56,399 bases of DNA from Pseudomonadota bacterium (GTDB taxonomy: Bacteria; Pseudomonadota; Alphaproteobacteria; Rhizobiales; Beijerinckiaceae), in contig JAFAAP010000032.1 of the NCBI GenBank assembly GCA_023426505.1, positions 1-56,399 of the forward strand. Reading direction: 5' to 3'. The notes beneath the pieces are model-generated. The model was not told the origin of the DNA. It searched no databases and saw only the letters and a list, made by a program, of their open reading frames with translations. The position numbers and the translations under genes were made by a program. Position 1 is the first letter of the stretch; each line of letters opens with the position of its first letter. Below are positions 16,866-24,722 of this stretch, one piece after another.

Positions 16866-18214
16866 GCCGCGGCCCCGGCTTTCAGCAATTGCTCGAGATA
16901 ATGGATATCGAACCCGCCCTCGATGAAGCCGGGCTCGTCCATGATCCGTCTGTGCAAGGCAAGGTTCGTGGCGATACCCTCGACCCTCATCTCAGACAGC
17001 GCCACCTTCAACCGCGCCATTGCCTCCTGCCGGGTCTGTCCATGGACAATCAGCTTGGCAATCATCGAGTCGTAATAGGGCGGCACGGTCGCTCCTGCGG
17101 CGATATGACTGTCGACTCTGATGCCCGGACCACCGGGCACGTCGAAGCGCGTGATCAGCCCTGGCGAGGGTGCGAAGCTGTTGGGGTCTTCTGCATTGAT
17201 CCGGCACTCGAAGGCGTGACCGTGGCAGCCTATGTCAGCCTGGGTCAGTGTGAGAGCGTCACCACGCGCAACCTGAATGCCTTCCGCCACGATGTCGATT
17301 CCGGTTGTCGCCTCGGTGACAGGATGCTCGACCTGCACTCGTGTATTCATCTCGATGAAGAAGAACTGCTCGTCCTCGACCAGGAACTCGAAGGTGCCAA
17401 CGCCCTGGTAGCCGATCCGCCGGCAGGCCTCGACGCAGCGCTCACCAATCCTTGCGATGAGGTCGACAGACAGACCCGGAGCCGGGGCTTCCTCCAAGAC
17501 TTTCTGGTGACGGCGCTGGAGCGAGCAATCGCGGCTGCCGAGCCAGAGGGCCGTACCATAGGCATCAGCTAGCACCTGGATCTCTACATGGCGCGGACGC
17601 TCGAGGAACTTTTCAGCATAGATCTCCGGGTTGCCGAAGGCGCGGCGCGCTTCCTCGCGGACGAGCGCAAACGCATCGGCAAGTTCCGAATGCGCCCTGA
17701 CAATCCGCATACCGCGACCGCCTCCGCCACCGGCTGCCTTGAGGATCAACGGAAAACCAATTTCGGCGGCAATGGCCTGCAGGGCTTCCGGATCGTCGGG
17801 CAGGGCTCCCTCCGACCCTGGAACGCACGGCACGTCTGCCTCGCGCATGGCCCGCTTGGCGACGACCTTGTCGCCCATCGTGCGGATGCACTCCGGGCTC
17901 GGTCCGATAAAGGTCAAGCCCGATCGAGCGACACTCTCAGCAAAGCCCGCATTCTCGGACAGGAATCCATATCCGGGATGAATGGCCTCGGCGCCTGTCG
18001 CTTCTGCAGCCAGCAGAATGGCAGCGCCATCGAGATAGCTCTTTCCTGCTGGAGCTGGGCCGATACACACAGCAGTATCCGCGTATTTCACGTGAGGCGC
18101 ATCTCGATCGGCCTGCGAATAGACAGCGATCGTCCGCAGCCCGAGCGTTCGGCAGGCCCGCTGGATCCGAAGGGCAATTTCGCCGCGATTGGCTATGAGG
18201 ACAGTGTCGAACAT
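16862..18214 (-). CDS. accC: biotin carboxylase subunit
   Basis: A 450-residue ATP-grasp biotin carboxylase that uses ATP and bicarbonate to carboxylate biotin on a carrier protein. Visible motifs: N-terminal VLIANRGEIALRI, the glycine-rich ATP loop KAAGGGGGRGMR (159-170), SRDCSLQRRHQKVLEEAPAP (228-246) and the catalytic EMNTRVQVEHPVTE (288-301). Length fits the family. The ATG at 18214 is four bases after the accB stop; a longer in-frame start at 18295 would overlap accB and is not needed. It is probably a second, dedicated copy beside the fatty-acid AccC expected elsewhere in the genome (inference). Confidence 0.92.
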   Translation of the reverse strand: MFDTVLIANRGEIALRIQRACRTLGLRTIAVYSQADRDAPHVKYADTAVCIGPAPAGKSYLDGAAILLAAEATGAEAIHPGYGFLSENAGFAESVARSGLTFIGPSPECIRTMGDKVVAKRAMREADVPCVPGSEGALPDDPEALQAIAAEIGFPLILKAAGGGGGRGMRIVRAHSELADAFALVREEARRAFGNPEIYAEKFLERPRHVEIQVLADAYGTALWLGSRDCSLQRRHQKVLEEAPAPGLSVDLIARIGERCVEACRRIGYQGVGTFEFLVEDEQFFFIEMNTRVQVEHPVTEATTGIDIVAEGIQVARGDALTLTQADIGCHGHAFECRINAEDPNSFAPSPGLITRFDVPGGPGIRVDSHIAAGATVPPYYDSMIAKLIVHGQTRQEAMARLKVALSEMRVEGIATNLALHRRIMDEPGFIEGGFDIHYLEQLLKAGAAA

Positions 18215-18218
18215 GGGT

Positions 18219-18677
18219 TCAGACAATCCGCAAAAGAGGTTGGCCGGCCGCGACTTCATCACCCGTTGAGACGAACACGGCCTCGACCACGCCATCCCGT
18301 TCGGCTGTGACAGGATTGAACATTTTCATCGCTTCAATTGTGCAGAGAATCGTTCCGCTCGTGACCTTCTGACCTACGGCTACAAAGGGGGGCGCATCTG
18401 GCGAGGGGCCAAGATAGACAACCCCAGACAAGGGGGCGCTGACATCGGTCGTGGATACTGAGGATTCGACGGAAGAGGCGGACTCACGACGGGAGGAATC
18501 CGGGCGAGCGGGCGCCGCGGGCGGCATCGCCCTTGCCTCACCAGTCGAAGGTGTGAACGCCGAATTCCCTGCATCGCGCGTGAGGCGCAGGGTCCAGCCA
18601 TCCTTGTTGATCTCCACTTCAACAAGGTCGGAGGTGCTCATCGCATCGATTAACGCTTTGATCTCGTCAAGTGTCAT
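18219..18677 (-). CDS. accB: biotin carboxyl carrier protein
   Basis: A 152-residue AccB-type carrier. An N-terminal part (1-40) precedes a Ser/Pro/Ala-rich linker (41-80) and the C-terminal biotinyl domain (about 81-152), with the acceptor motif EAMKM (Lys118), followed by FNPVTAERDGVVEAV. It accepts biotin from BirA and shuttles carboxyl groups from AccC to the PxpBC-like carboxyltransferase. The ATG at 18677 is used; a GTG three codons upstream is possible. First gene of the acc-pxp operon, with a LysR-type inverted repeat about 90 bp upstream. Confidence 0.9.
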   Translation of the reverse strand: MTLDEIKALIDAMSTSDLVEVEINKDGWTLRLTRDAGNSAFTPSTGEARAMPPAAPARPDSSRRESASSVESSVSTTDVSAPLSGVVYLGPSPDAPPFVAVGQKVTSGTILCTIEAMKMFNPVTAERDGVVEAVFVSTGDEVAAGQPLLRIV

Positions 18678-18765
18678 GAGGATCACCGTCCGTCACCGCG
18701 ACGGGCCTATGTCATGACGCTAGCAGCCGCCCAAAAGGGTGGCCAAGACAGATTGTCTCTGTGCC

Positions 18766-18782
18766 CATAAGGGCAGCTTATG
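18766..18782. promoter_or_regulatory. LysR-type operator candidate before accB
   Basis: CATAAG, GGCAG, CTTATG: a perfect inverted repeat with 6-bp arms, overlapping the lysR stop codon and about 90 bp before accB. It matches the site at 19776-19792. A second small repeat, AGACA-GAT-TGTCT, follows at 18746-18758. Confidence 0.6.
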
Positions 18783-19719
18783 CTCTCTTTATGAGACCAT
18801 CATCTTGAGATGACAGCAGATTGCCGGGCAGTTCCCGAACAAGTTCAAGCAGGATCTGCCGGATCGCCGTAGCCGGCTCGGAAAGCGGAAGGTGGTCCGA
18901 TTGGCATAGCGCCAGGGGCACCTCAATGGCGGGCTCGACAACCCGGGCGTGCCACGCCGATGTCGACCGCACGACCTGCTCCGCCATTGAGCCAGGCAGG
19001 ATCGTCACACCCATCCCTGCCGCGATCACGGAGGCCAACGTGCTCGCCGACTCAATCTCGGCGACGACGCGAGGGACAAGCCCGATGCCGGCGCATGCCG
19101 CGTCCACGACCTTGCGGACAACATTGTATGGCCGAGGCAGGAACAGATCCATTTCGCCAATGCGTTCGAGAGGCACGGGATCCGGCAAAGCCGGGATGCT
19201 GCTGGGGCCCACCAGATAGAGGCTTTCGCGAAGGAGAGGCTGGAAGGTGAGGCCGTGCACGGATTGTCCCCCACCATACAGGACCGCAAGATCCATTCTG
19301 CCGTTCATGACGAGTTCCGAAAGCGTGGATCCATAGGTCTCGTTGAGGTAGAGCACGACCCCCGGATGGCGGCTCCTGGTGGCCACCAGCAGAGGCATGG
19401 CGAGGCCAGCGGCGGCGGTGCCAGGCGCTAAGCCAACGGAGACAGCACCGGAAATGCCCTGTCCAGCGGCTCTCATATCAACACGTGCCTGGTCACATTG
19501 CCGAAGAATGAGCTGAGCGTGGCGATACAGAACCTTGCCGGCCTCCGTCGGGGTCACGCCCCGCGGCGTGCGAACGAGGAGCTGTTGGCGGACTTCAGAT
19601 TCCAGCGTCGCCAGCTGCTGGCTCAGAGCCGGTTGAGCCACGTGAAGGATATCGGCCGCCTGCGTCAGATTGCCGATATCGACAATCTTCACAAAGTACT
19701 GGAGGCGTTTGAGGTTCAT
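18778..19719 (-). CDS. LysR-family regulator, Nac/CynR-like
   Basis: A 313-residue LysR regulator. The N-terminal winged helix (1-60) contains MNLKRLQYFVKIVDIGNLTQAADILHVAQPALSQQL; the effector domain (about 90-300) has the usual two lobes. I chose the ATG at 19719 because it begins exactly at the family's conserved N-terminus. It is transcribed towards accB and divergent from the RraA gene. CATAAG-N5-CTTATG repeats flank it on both sides, in the positions expected for LysR control of both its own divergent promoter and the acc-pxp operon. The inducer is unknown. Confidence 0.9.
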   Translation of the reverse strand: MNLKRLQYFVKIVDIGNLTQAADILHVAQPALSQQLATLESEVRQQLLVRTPRGVTPTEAGKVLYRHAQLILRQCDQARVDMRAAGQGISGAVSVGLAPGTAAAGLAMPLLVATRSRHPGVVLYLNETYGSTLSELVMNGRMDLAVLYGGGQSVHGLTFQPLLRESLYLVGPSSIPALPDPVPLERIGEMDLFLPRPYNVVRKVVDAACAGIGLVPRVVAEIESASTLASVIAAGMGVTILPGSMAEQVVRSTSAWHARVVEPAIEVPLALCQSDHLPLSEPATAIRQILLELVRELPGNLLSSQDDGLIKRA

Positions 19720-19775
19720 TATCCGATCACTGCTCCCGGCACCGGACATGAGCTGGGCTCCTCCCACTCGCGAGC

Positions 19776-19792
19776 CATAAGATTTTCCTATG
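19776..19792. promoter_or_regulatory. LysR-type operator candidate between lysR and the RraA gene
   Basis: CATAAG, ATTTT, CCTATG: an inverted repeat with one mismatch, in the 155-bp divergent intergenic region, 57 bp before lysR and 83 bp before the RraA-family gene. It has the T-N11-A shape known for LysR boxes and the same spacing as the copy at 18766. Confidence 0.6.
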
Positions 19793-19874
19793 TTGGCAGA
19801 CCGAACTTGTCTTGGCTAGTCTCCCAGCGTCCCGTTAGCAGTCATGGATCGATCAGAGATCCGTGAGCTAAACA

Positions 19875-20540
19875 ATGACAAACAGCATTAGGAAGCACCC
19901 CTCGGCCCCATCGGCTGACCCTGAGCTCATTGAAACCCTGAAACGGATTCCGGTCGCTCTTCTCAGTGACCAGCTGCAGCGCAACCGGGGCAGCACCGGG
20001 CTCCACCCCTATCATCACCCTGCCCCGCTAGCAGGCACCGCCGTGACGGTGCGGACACGCGCCGGCGATAACTTGGCCATCCTTCGCGCTTTCGACATCT
20101 GTAGGCCCGGCGACGTGCTGGTGATCGACGCCGATGGCGACATAGCCAATGCGCTCGTCGGCGGGATCATGACCTTCTTTGCCGCAAGTGTGGGGGTTGC
20201 CGGAATGGTTCTTGACGGCGCCATCCGCGATGTTGCCGAGATCAGGGAGCGTCCGTTCCCAGTCTATGCTCGTGGCGTCAACCACCGTGGCCCTTATAAG
20301 GACGGCCCTGGCGCGATCAATGTGCCAGTCTCCGTGGGCGGAATGGCGGTGTGCCCCGGCGACATTGTCGTCGGTGATCAAGATGGACTTGTTGTGCTCT
20401 CTCGTGACGAAGCTCCAACCGTGATTGAAAAGGCTCTACTCCAGAAACAGAAGGAGGAAGAGACCATGCAGGCGATCAGAGAGGGCAGATGGGATCGCTC
20501 ATTCGTCGATACGCTGGAAGCGCGAAGCATCAACGTGTGA
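19875..20540 (+). CDS. RraA-family aldolase (4-hydroxy-4-methyl-2-oxoglutarate aldolase type)
   Basis: A 221-residue member of the RraA/HMG-CHA aldolase family, class II aldolases that split 4-hydroxy-2-oxo-dicarboxylates to pyruvate plus a second keto acid. The conserved metal/substrate segment GMVLDGAIRDVAEI (about 112-125, Arg and Asp) and the preceding GGIMTFFAA are present. It also has the late PGDIVVGDQDGLVVL segment. The C-terminal helix with KQKEEE is typical for the group. It is divergent from the LysR gene and is followed by an aminotransferase, which suggests that the aldolase substrate comes from an amino acid (inference). Confidence 0.85.
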   Translation: MTNSIRKHPSAPSADPELIETLKRIPVALLSDQLQRNRGSTGLHPYHHPAPLAGTAVTVRTRAGDNLAILRAFDICRPGDVLVIDADGDIANALVGGIMTFFAASVGVAGMVLDGAIRDVAEIRERPFPVYARGVNHRGPYKDGPGAINVPVSVGGMAVCPGDIVVGDQDGLVVLSRDEAPTVIEKALLQKQKEEETMQAIREGRWDRSFVDTLEARSINV

Positions 20541-20658
20541 CCTCCCATCTTGGAGTGGGAAGGCCGAAGGCAGATCCGGCAAAAAGCTGACAATGAATGT
20601 CCGCGTGACCGTTGCAGCAATTTTTGCCGGAGAGCGAGATTTCAATCTAAGGACTACG

Positions 20659-21864
20659 ATGATGCCTCAACTCGCAAGCCGTCTTGATAATGTGAAGGTT
20701 TCCGCGTCCGCAGCCATGACGGACAAAGCACGTGAGCTTCGCGCTCAAGGTGTTCAGATCATCAGCCTGTCATCAGGTGAGCCTGATTTTCCGACGCCAC
20801 CGCATGCGATTGAGGCGGCCCACCAAGCGGCGCTTGCAGGAGACACCAAGTATCCTGCTCAACCTGGCACCGCAGCGTTGAGGGCTGCCGTCCAGCGCAA
20901 GTTCAAGCGGGAGAACAACCTGGACTACGGGCTTGACGAGATCTTGGTCGCCAATGGCGGAAAGCAGATCATTTTTAATGCCCTTCTTGCGACGTGCAAC
21001 CCGGGCGACGAAGTGGTCATCCCAGCCCCAGGTTGGATCACCTATGCCGATATCGCGCTCCTTGCCGAGGCAACACCCGTTCCTGTGCCCTGCCCTGAGA
21101 ACAATCATTTCAAGCTTCGCGCTGAAGATCTCGCTGCTGCGATTTCGCCAAAGACCAAGTGGCTCATTCTGAATTTCCCAAACAATCCCACTGGCGCGGC
21201 ATGCACTCACTCTGAGATGCGAGCTATCGCCGATGTCATGTTGAAGCATCCTCATGTCTGGATCCTGACCGACGACATTTACGAGCATCTCACCTATGAC
21301 GGCTTCGAGTTCTGCACCATTGCCGAGGTTGAACCTAAGCTCAAGGATCGCGTGCTGACTGTGAATGGGGCCTCAAAGGCTTACGCCATGACCGGCTGGC
21401 GCGTCGGTTACTGCGGTGGTCCAAAGGAACTGATCGCAGCGATGAACAACGTTCATGGGCAAGCGACGGGTGGAATCTGCACGTTGAGCCAAGCCGCAGC
21501 GGTTGCAGTCCTTGACGGCTCCCAGGATCTTCTGAAGGAGCGCGCGGACGTCTACCGCGAAAGGCGTGATTTGGTTGTTAGGCTCCTCAACGCGATTCCT
21601 GGCATCACCTGTCATACGCCTGAGGGTGCATTCTACGTCTTTCCAAACATCGCCGGATGTATTGGCAAGACGACGGAATGGGGCCGGCGTATCGAGTCTG
21701 ATACCGACTTTGTGTCTGCACTCCTGGAGGAGCAGCACGTCGCCACGGTGCAGGGTAGCGCCTATGGGATGAGCCCCTACGTCAGGATTTCTTACGCCAC
21801 TGATGCCGAAACACTGAAGGAAGGGTGCCGGCGCATTTCGAGTTTCTGTGCAGGTTTACGCTAG
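20659..21864 (+). CDS. class I pyridoxal-phosphate aminotransferase (aspartate aminotransferase type)
   Basis: A 401-residue fold-type I aminotransferase of the Ib aspartate/prephenate group. Clear features are SLSSGEPDFPTP near the N-terminus, the NFPNNPTG motif around residue 175, the DDIYEHLTYDG segment, and VNGASKAYAMTGWRVGY with the PLP-binding Lys near residue 240. The C-terminus carries the YVRISYA arginine. The ATG at 20659 (or the adjacent one at 20662) follows AAGGA; the longer open frame from 20425 overlaps the RraA gene. It should transfer an amino group between a dicarboxylic amino acid and 2-oxoglutarate. Likely co-transcribed with the RraA gene. Confidence 0.92.
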   Translation: MMPQLASRLDNVKVSASAAMTDKARELRAQGVQIISLSSGEPDFPTPPHAIEAAHQAALAGDTKYPAQPGTAALRAAVQRKFKRENNLDYGLDEILVANGGKQIIFNALLATCNPGDEVVIPAPGWITYADIALLAEATPVPVPCPENNHFKLRAEDLAAAISPKTKWLILNFPNNPTGAACTHSEMRAIADVMLKHPHVWILTDDIYEHLTYDGFEFCTIAEVEPKLKDRVLTVNGASKAYAMTGWRVGYCGGPKELIAAMNNVHGQATGGICTLSQAAAVAVLDGSQDLLKERADVYRERRDLVVRLLNAIPGITCHTPEGAFYVFPNIAGCIGKTTEWGRRIESDTDFVSALLEEQHVATVQGSAYGMSPYVRISYATDAETLKEGCRRISSFCAGLR

Positions 21865-22141
21865 ATTGAGAGCCCATCCAGATCGAAATCGAATAAGCTT
21901 TTTTGCAACGAGAAGACTCGGCACGTCTTGTTTAACGTGGCGGAGGACGGTTGTCCGCTTCCGTTGCTGCGGACAGCGCCCTGCGAGAGGCACTCTGCAA
22001 TCCAGCTTGGATGACGCCGTTCGTGACGCAGTCCAGAGTCGATAACTTCCATCAGGAGCGGCGAGTCGATCCACCCTAGGTCTCCCCTGTCGAGACTTCT
22101 TGGCTATGTAGCGAGTCCGCATATTCTTAAGGAGCCAAGAG

Positions 22142-22714
22142 ATGACCACGATAGCCGCTTCGATAACGCCGCTGGACCGATTGTGGCCACGAACGGCAGG
22201 AAGCAATGCCTTACGCACGGCTACTCTGATCCTCCTCGGAACAGGGCTGCTGGCGCTGTCCGCGCATATCCAGGTTCCGTTCTGGCCCGTCAAGCTCTCG
22301 CTGCAAACCCTCGTGGTGCTTGCCATTGGTATTGTCTATGGTAGCCGTCTCGGCGGGGCGACGATCCTGGCCTACCTTGTTGAGGGCGCACTCGGCTTAC
22401 CCGTGTTCCAGAGCGGAGCCGGAATAGCCTACATGATGGGTCCGACGGGGGGCTTCCTCCTCGGGTTTGTGATTGCTGCTGTTGTGGTTGGATATTGCAC
22501 AGAGCGCGGCATGCTGAACCGCTTTCCGACAGCCATTGGAGCCCTTCTCCTGGCAGAGGCAGCCATTTACATTCTCGGGGTAGCGTGGCTGGCTGTTCTC
22601 GTCGGCCCAGCAAAGAGCATTGCATTTGGCCTCACCCCCTTCCTGACGGGCGAGGCGCTCAAGATTGGGCTGGTCTTGGCCCTTGTTCCCACTATTCGGC
22701 GGGTGATGCACTGA
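22142..22714 (+). CDS. bioY: biotin transporter BioY
   Basis: A 190-residue S-component that binds biotin in the inner membrane. It has about six helices and the BioY hallmarks PFWPVKLSLQTLVVL (about 44-58), GALGLPVF and GPTGGFLLGF. The start has AAGGAG nine bases before the ATG. It stands alone: no bioM or bioN is near, which is common because many BioY proteins work alone or share a housekeeping energiser. I looked for a BioR-type TTAT-ATAA palindrome upstream and did not find one. Its position near a biotin-dependent enzyme operon is suggestive. Confidence 0.93.
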   Translation: MTTIAASITPLDRLWPRTAGSNALRTATLILLGTGLLALSAHIQVPFWPVKLSLQTLVVLAIGIVYGSRLGGATILAYLVEGALGLPVFQSGAGIAYMMGPTGGFLLGFVIAAVVVGYCTERGMLNRFPTAIGALLLAEAAIYILGVAWLAVLVGPAKSIAFGLTPFLTGEALKIGLVLALVPTIRRVMH

Positions 22715-23036
22715 TCCCGGGGGTCTCCTCAATACGGGGAGGCCCTACAGTCCGGCTCACTAACATCGACTACCTCTTGAACTAAGCAGATGGCACCGTC
22801 AGGACGGAACACATTAGGCAGATAACTACAGTGTAAAACACAGGAGCGAGGGCGAACCCTAAGGGGCTTTGCAGTCCCGCCAGCCTCATCGCGGCTGACC
22901 CCGCTGATATGCTACTAAAGCATAACTGCCCTCAGGAATCCCGGCTCCTCAGGGCGCCTGCGCATCCCTATATGCCTCTTGCAACAAGAGCAATGATCGC
23001 TGGTCACGGTGACCAGCCACCTGCTGGGGAAACTCC
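22715..23036. other. 322-bp intergenic region between bioY and the DUF1127 gene
   Basis: No coding frame is convincing. A weak GC-rich hairpin (about 22717-22746) just after bioY may act in termination but has no T-run. A second imperfect hairpin with CCCTCAGG and CCTCAGGG arms lies at about 22931-22956, within the likely leader of the DUF1127 gene. Confidence 0.4.
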
Positions 23037-23192
23037 ATGTTCGTCACCTACATCCTGTCCAAGATCCGCGCCTATAAGCTTAATCGTCAGACCGTGCGGG
23101 AGCTGTCGGAACTCTCCGACCGTGAGCTGGCCGATCTCGGCATCGCCCGCTTTGACATCGCCGCCGTGGCTCGCAAAGCCAGCTTCGCGTAA
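23037..23192 (+). CDS. DUF1127 small protein
   Basis: A 51-residue protein of the DUF1127 (YjiS-like) family: a short N-terminal helix MFVTYILSKIRAYKLNR followed by the domain signature LSELSDRELADLGIARFDI. Such basic mini-proteins are abundant in Hyphomicrobiales and have been linked to RNA turnover and to phosphate and carbon metabolism, but the role here is unknown. The start has GGGGAA before the ATG. A strong intrinsic terminator follows 37 bp after the stop, so this is a single-gene unit. Confidence 0.9.
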   Translation: MFVTYILSKIRAYKLNRQTVRELSELSDRELADLGIARFDIAAVARKASFA

Positions 23193-23229
23193 GCAGCCAC
23201 GGTATTCGCCGAAAGACGCGCCCGCCATA

Positions 23230-23265
23230 GGGCCGTGCCTTGATCAAGGCACGGCCCCTTTCGTT
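23230..23265 (+). terminator. intrinsic terminator after the DUF1127 gene
   Basis: A perfect 28-bp palindrome with 14-bp arms (GGGCCGTGCCTTGA and its complement) followed by CTTTCGTT. The stem is very stable and probably also stops leftward transcription. Confidence 0.8.
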
Positions 23266-23335
23266 ATACGCCAAGATCAGGTTCGTTCGCCGGCACGCAG
23301 TTTAGGCGACCCGCCTTAGTGGTTCATCCGGTAAG

Positions 23336-23911
23336 TCATGCCGCCTTGGGTGGGAGAGCAATACCGGGTGAGCGGCGTGGGCGGTGCCGGCGCCGCGTGC
23401 CCCAGACAAACGGATGACGGTGCGCATTCCAGTAGACCGTTGAGCAGTGGATCGCATTGGTAATCTCGTCCCAGCTCTCAAACCGCCGGCCTGCCAATAC
23501 CAGGGAGCGCAGGATCTTCCACCACGGCTCGATCAGGTTGAGATAAGCCGCGTATTTGGGCTGGAACACCATCTCCCAGCGCGGATGTGCCAGCAGAAAC
23601 AGCAGCACGTCCGTGGTGCGATGCGAACTCAGGTTGTCCATGATCGCGTATATCCGCTCGGTCGTGCGCGGGATCCAGGCCTCAACGTGCTCCAGGAAAT
23701 CGACCCAGTGCGCGCCGCCGCGGCCGGGATACGGATGGGTGAAGGCCTCACCCGTGGCCGGACAAAAGGCCCCGAAGATGTAGCCTTTGGCGCGCCGACC
23801 ATAGTCGATCTCCTGCTTCGCCCGTTCGGCCGGCCGTGTTTTTGTCTGCACCAGCGCCCGACCCGCGTAGCTCTTGGCGCTCACCGGTCCCATCTCGTCC
23901 AGGCAGATCAC
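23336..23911 (-). CDS. IS630-family transposase, catalytic part (second frame)
   Basis: The DDE catalytic half of the transposase. First Asp is in CLDEMGP, second Asp is in AIMDNLSSHRT and the Glu is in NLIEPWWKILRS. It overlaps the first frame by four bases, but the homology suggests that its true beginning lies further upstream in this frame, joined through a -1 shift at the A-run near 23959-23964 (minus strand GCCGAAAAAAGGGG). Reading after the shift gives EKKGRIETLYTAPPAGSCVICLDEMGP-type sequence, which restores a complete protein of about 350 residues. The frame may be expressed only by slippage. Confidence 0.8.
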   Translation of the reverse strand: MICLDEMGPVSAKSYAGRALVQTKTRPAERAKQEIDYGRRAKGYIFGAFCPATGEAFTHPYPGRGGAHWVDFLEHVEAWIPRTTERIYAIMDNLSSHRTTDVLLFLLAHPRWEMVFQPKYAAYLNLIEPWWKILRSLVLAGRRFESWDEITNAIHCSTVYWNAHRHPFVWGTRRRHRPRRSPGIALPPKAA

Positions 23912-24450
23912 ACAACTGCCCGCAGGAGGCGCCGTGTAGAGCGTTTCGATCCGCCCCTTTTTTCGGCAAACGCCGGATCGACCCGCTCGCCAAACCAGGT
24001 CTCGTGCTTGCGCCAGCGCAGGCCCTCGTGCAGCAGGATCTCGTCGATGCGACTGCGCTGCATCGCGATGCCCTTGACCTCGTGCAGGTAGGCGGCCAGC
24101 CGATCCAGGGTCCAGGCGGCAAACGGCAGCCCGAGGGTCTCTGGCTTAGTCAGCGCCGTGGCGATCACGGTGGCGGTTTGCTCGGGCGGATAGGTGGGCG
24201 GGCGTCCGGAGCGATGTTTGTCCTTGAGGGCCTCCACTCCTTCTGCATTGAAGCGGTGGATGCGCCGACGCACCGTCTCGACATCCAGGCCCAGGCGGGA
24301 GGCAATGGCGGATGCGCTCTCGCCGTGACGGGCGCGCCAGATGATTTGAGCCCGTTGCACCATCTGAGCCGGAGCGGTACGCGCATGCGCCAACGTCCGG
24401 ACCCGTGCACGCTCCTCAACGGTCAAATCCCGTAAGCAGATCGGTGTCAT
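23908..24450 (-). CDS. IS630-family transposase, N-terminal DNA-binding part (first frame)
   Basis: A 180-residue frame beginning MTPICLRDLTVEERARV. It carries the two helix-turn-helix segments of IS630 transposases: the first around SASAIASRLGLDVETVRRRIHRF (about 49-71), the second around LDRLAAYLHEVKGIAMQRSRI. The last ~20 residues (GSKRSTRRLL) are out of frame relative to the family and follow the slippery run A6-G4. It supplies DNA binding; catalysis needs the second frame. Confidence 0.8.
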   Translation of the reverse strand: MTPICLRDLTVEERARVRTLAHARTAPAQMVQRAQIIWRARHGESASAIASRLGLDVETVRRRIHRFNAEGVEALKDKHRSGRPPTYPPEQTATVIATALTKPETLGLPFAAWTLDRLAAYLHEVKGIAMQRSRIDEILLHEGLRWRKHETWFGERVDPAFAEKRGGSKRSTRRLLRAVV

Positions 24451-24722
24451 GGGTCACCTCCCGCCAGCAGGCCAGCAAGCCGCGATTATACCCCCTGAAC
24501 ATGCCGGATGCACCACTTAGGATCGCCGCATGGGACTATTGACCTTCAGCATCAACGTCACCCTGGACCTTCTCAAGGTTTTGCCGTGGAGGTCAATTGT
24601 TACAAGCCCGAAATTAGGTAGCGTCCCGGGACGTAGTGTAGGAGCGGGCCGCCCCTGAGGTGGTCATCGCCAATCTTCGGTTAGAGTTCGGGTTGCGACA
24701 CCTGACCCTGATCCCGGAGACG

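Larger units (their letters stand above)
23319..24517 (-). mobile_element. IS630-family insertion sequence with a split transposase
   Basis: An about 1.2-kb element whose ends carry related inverted repeats: GTGGTTCATCCGG on the left, and CCGGATGCACCAC on the right. TA dinucleotides adjoin both ends, as expected for IS630 targets. The similarity continues imperfectly outward (GGCGACCCGCC on the left, GGATCGCC on the right), so the exact tips are uncertain by some 10-20 bases. It holds two overlapping transposase frames on the minus strand. Confidence 0.75.

Noticed and set aside
21865..22141. Search for a BioR operator before bioY
   Set aside because: No TTAT-N2-ATAA-type palindrome is present in the interval.
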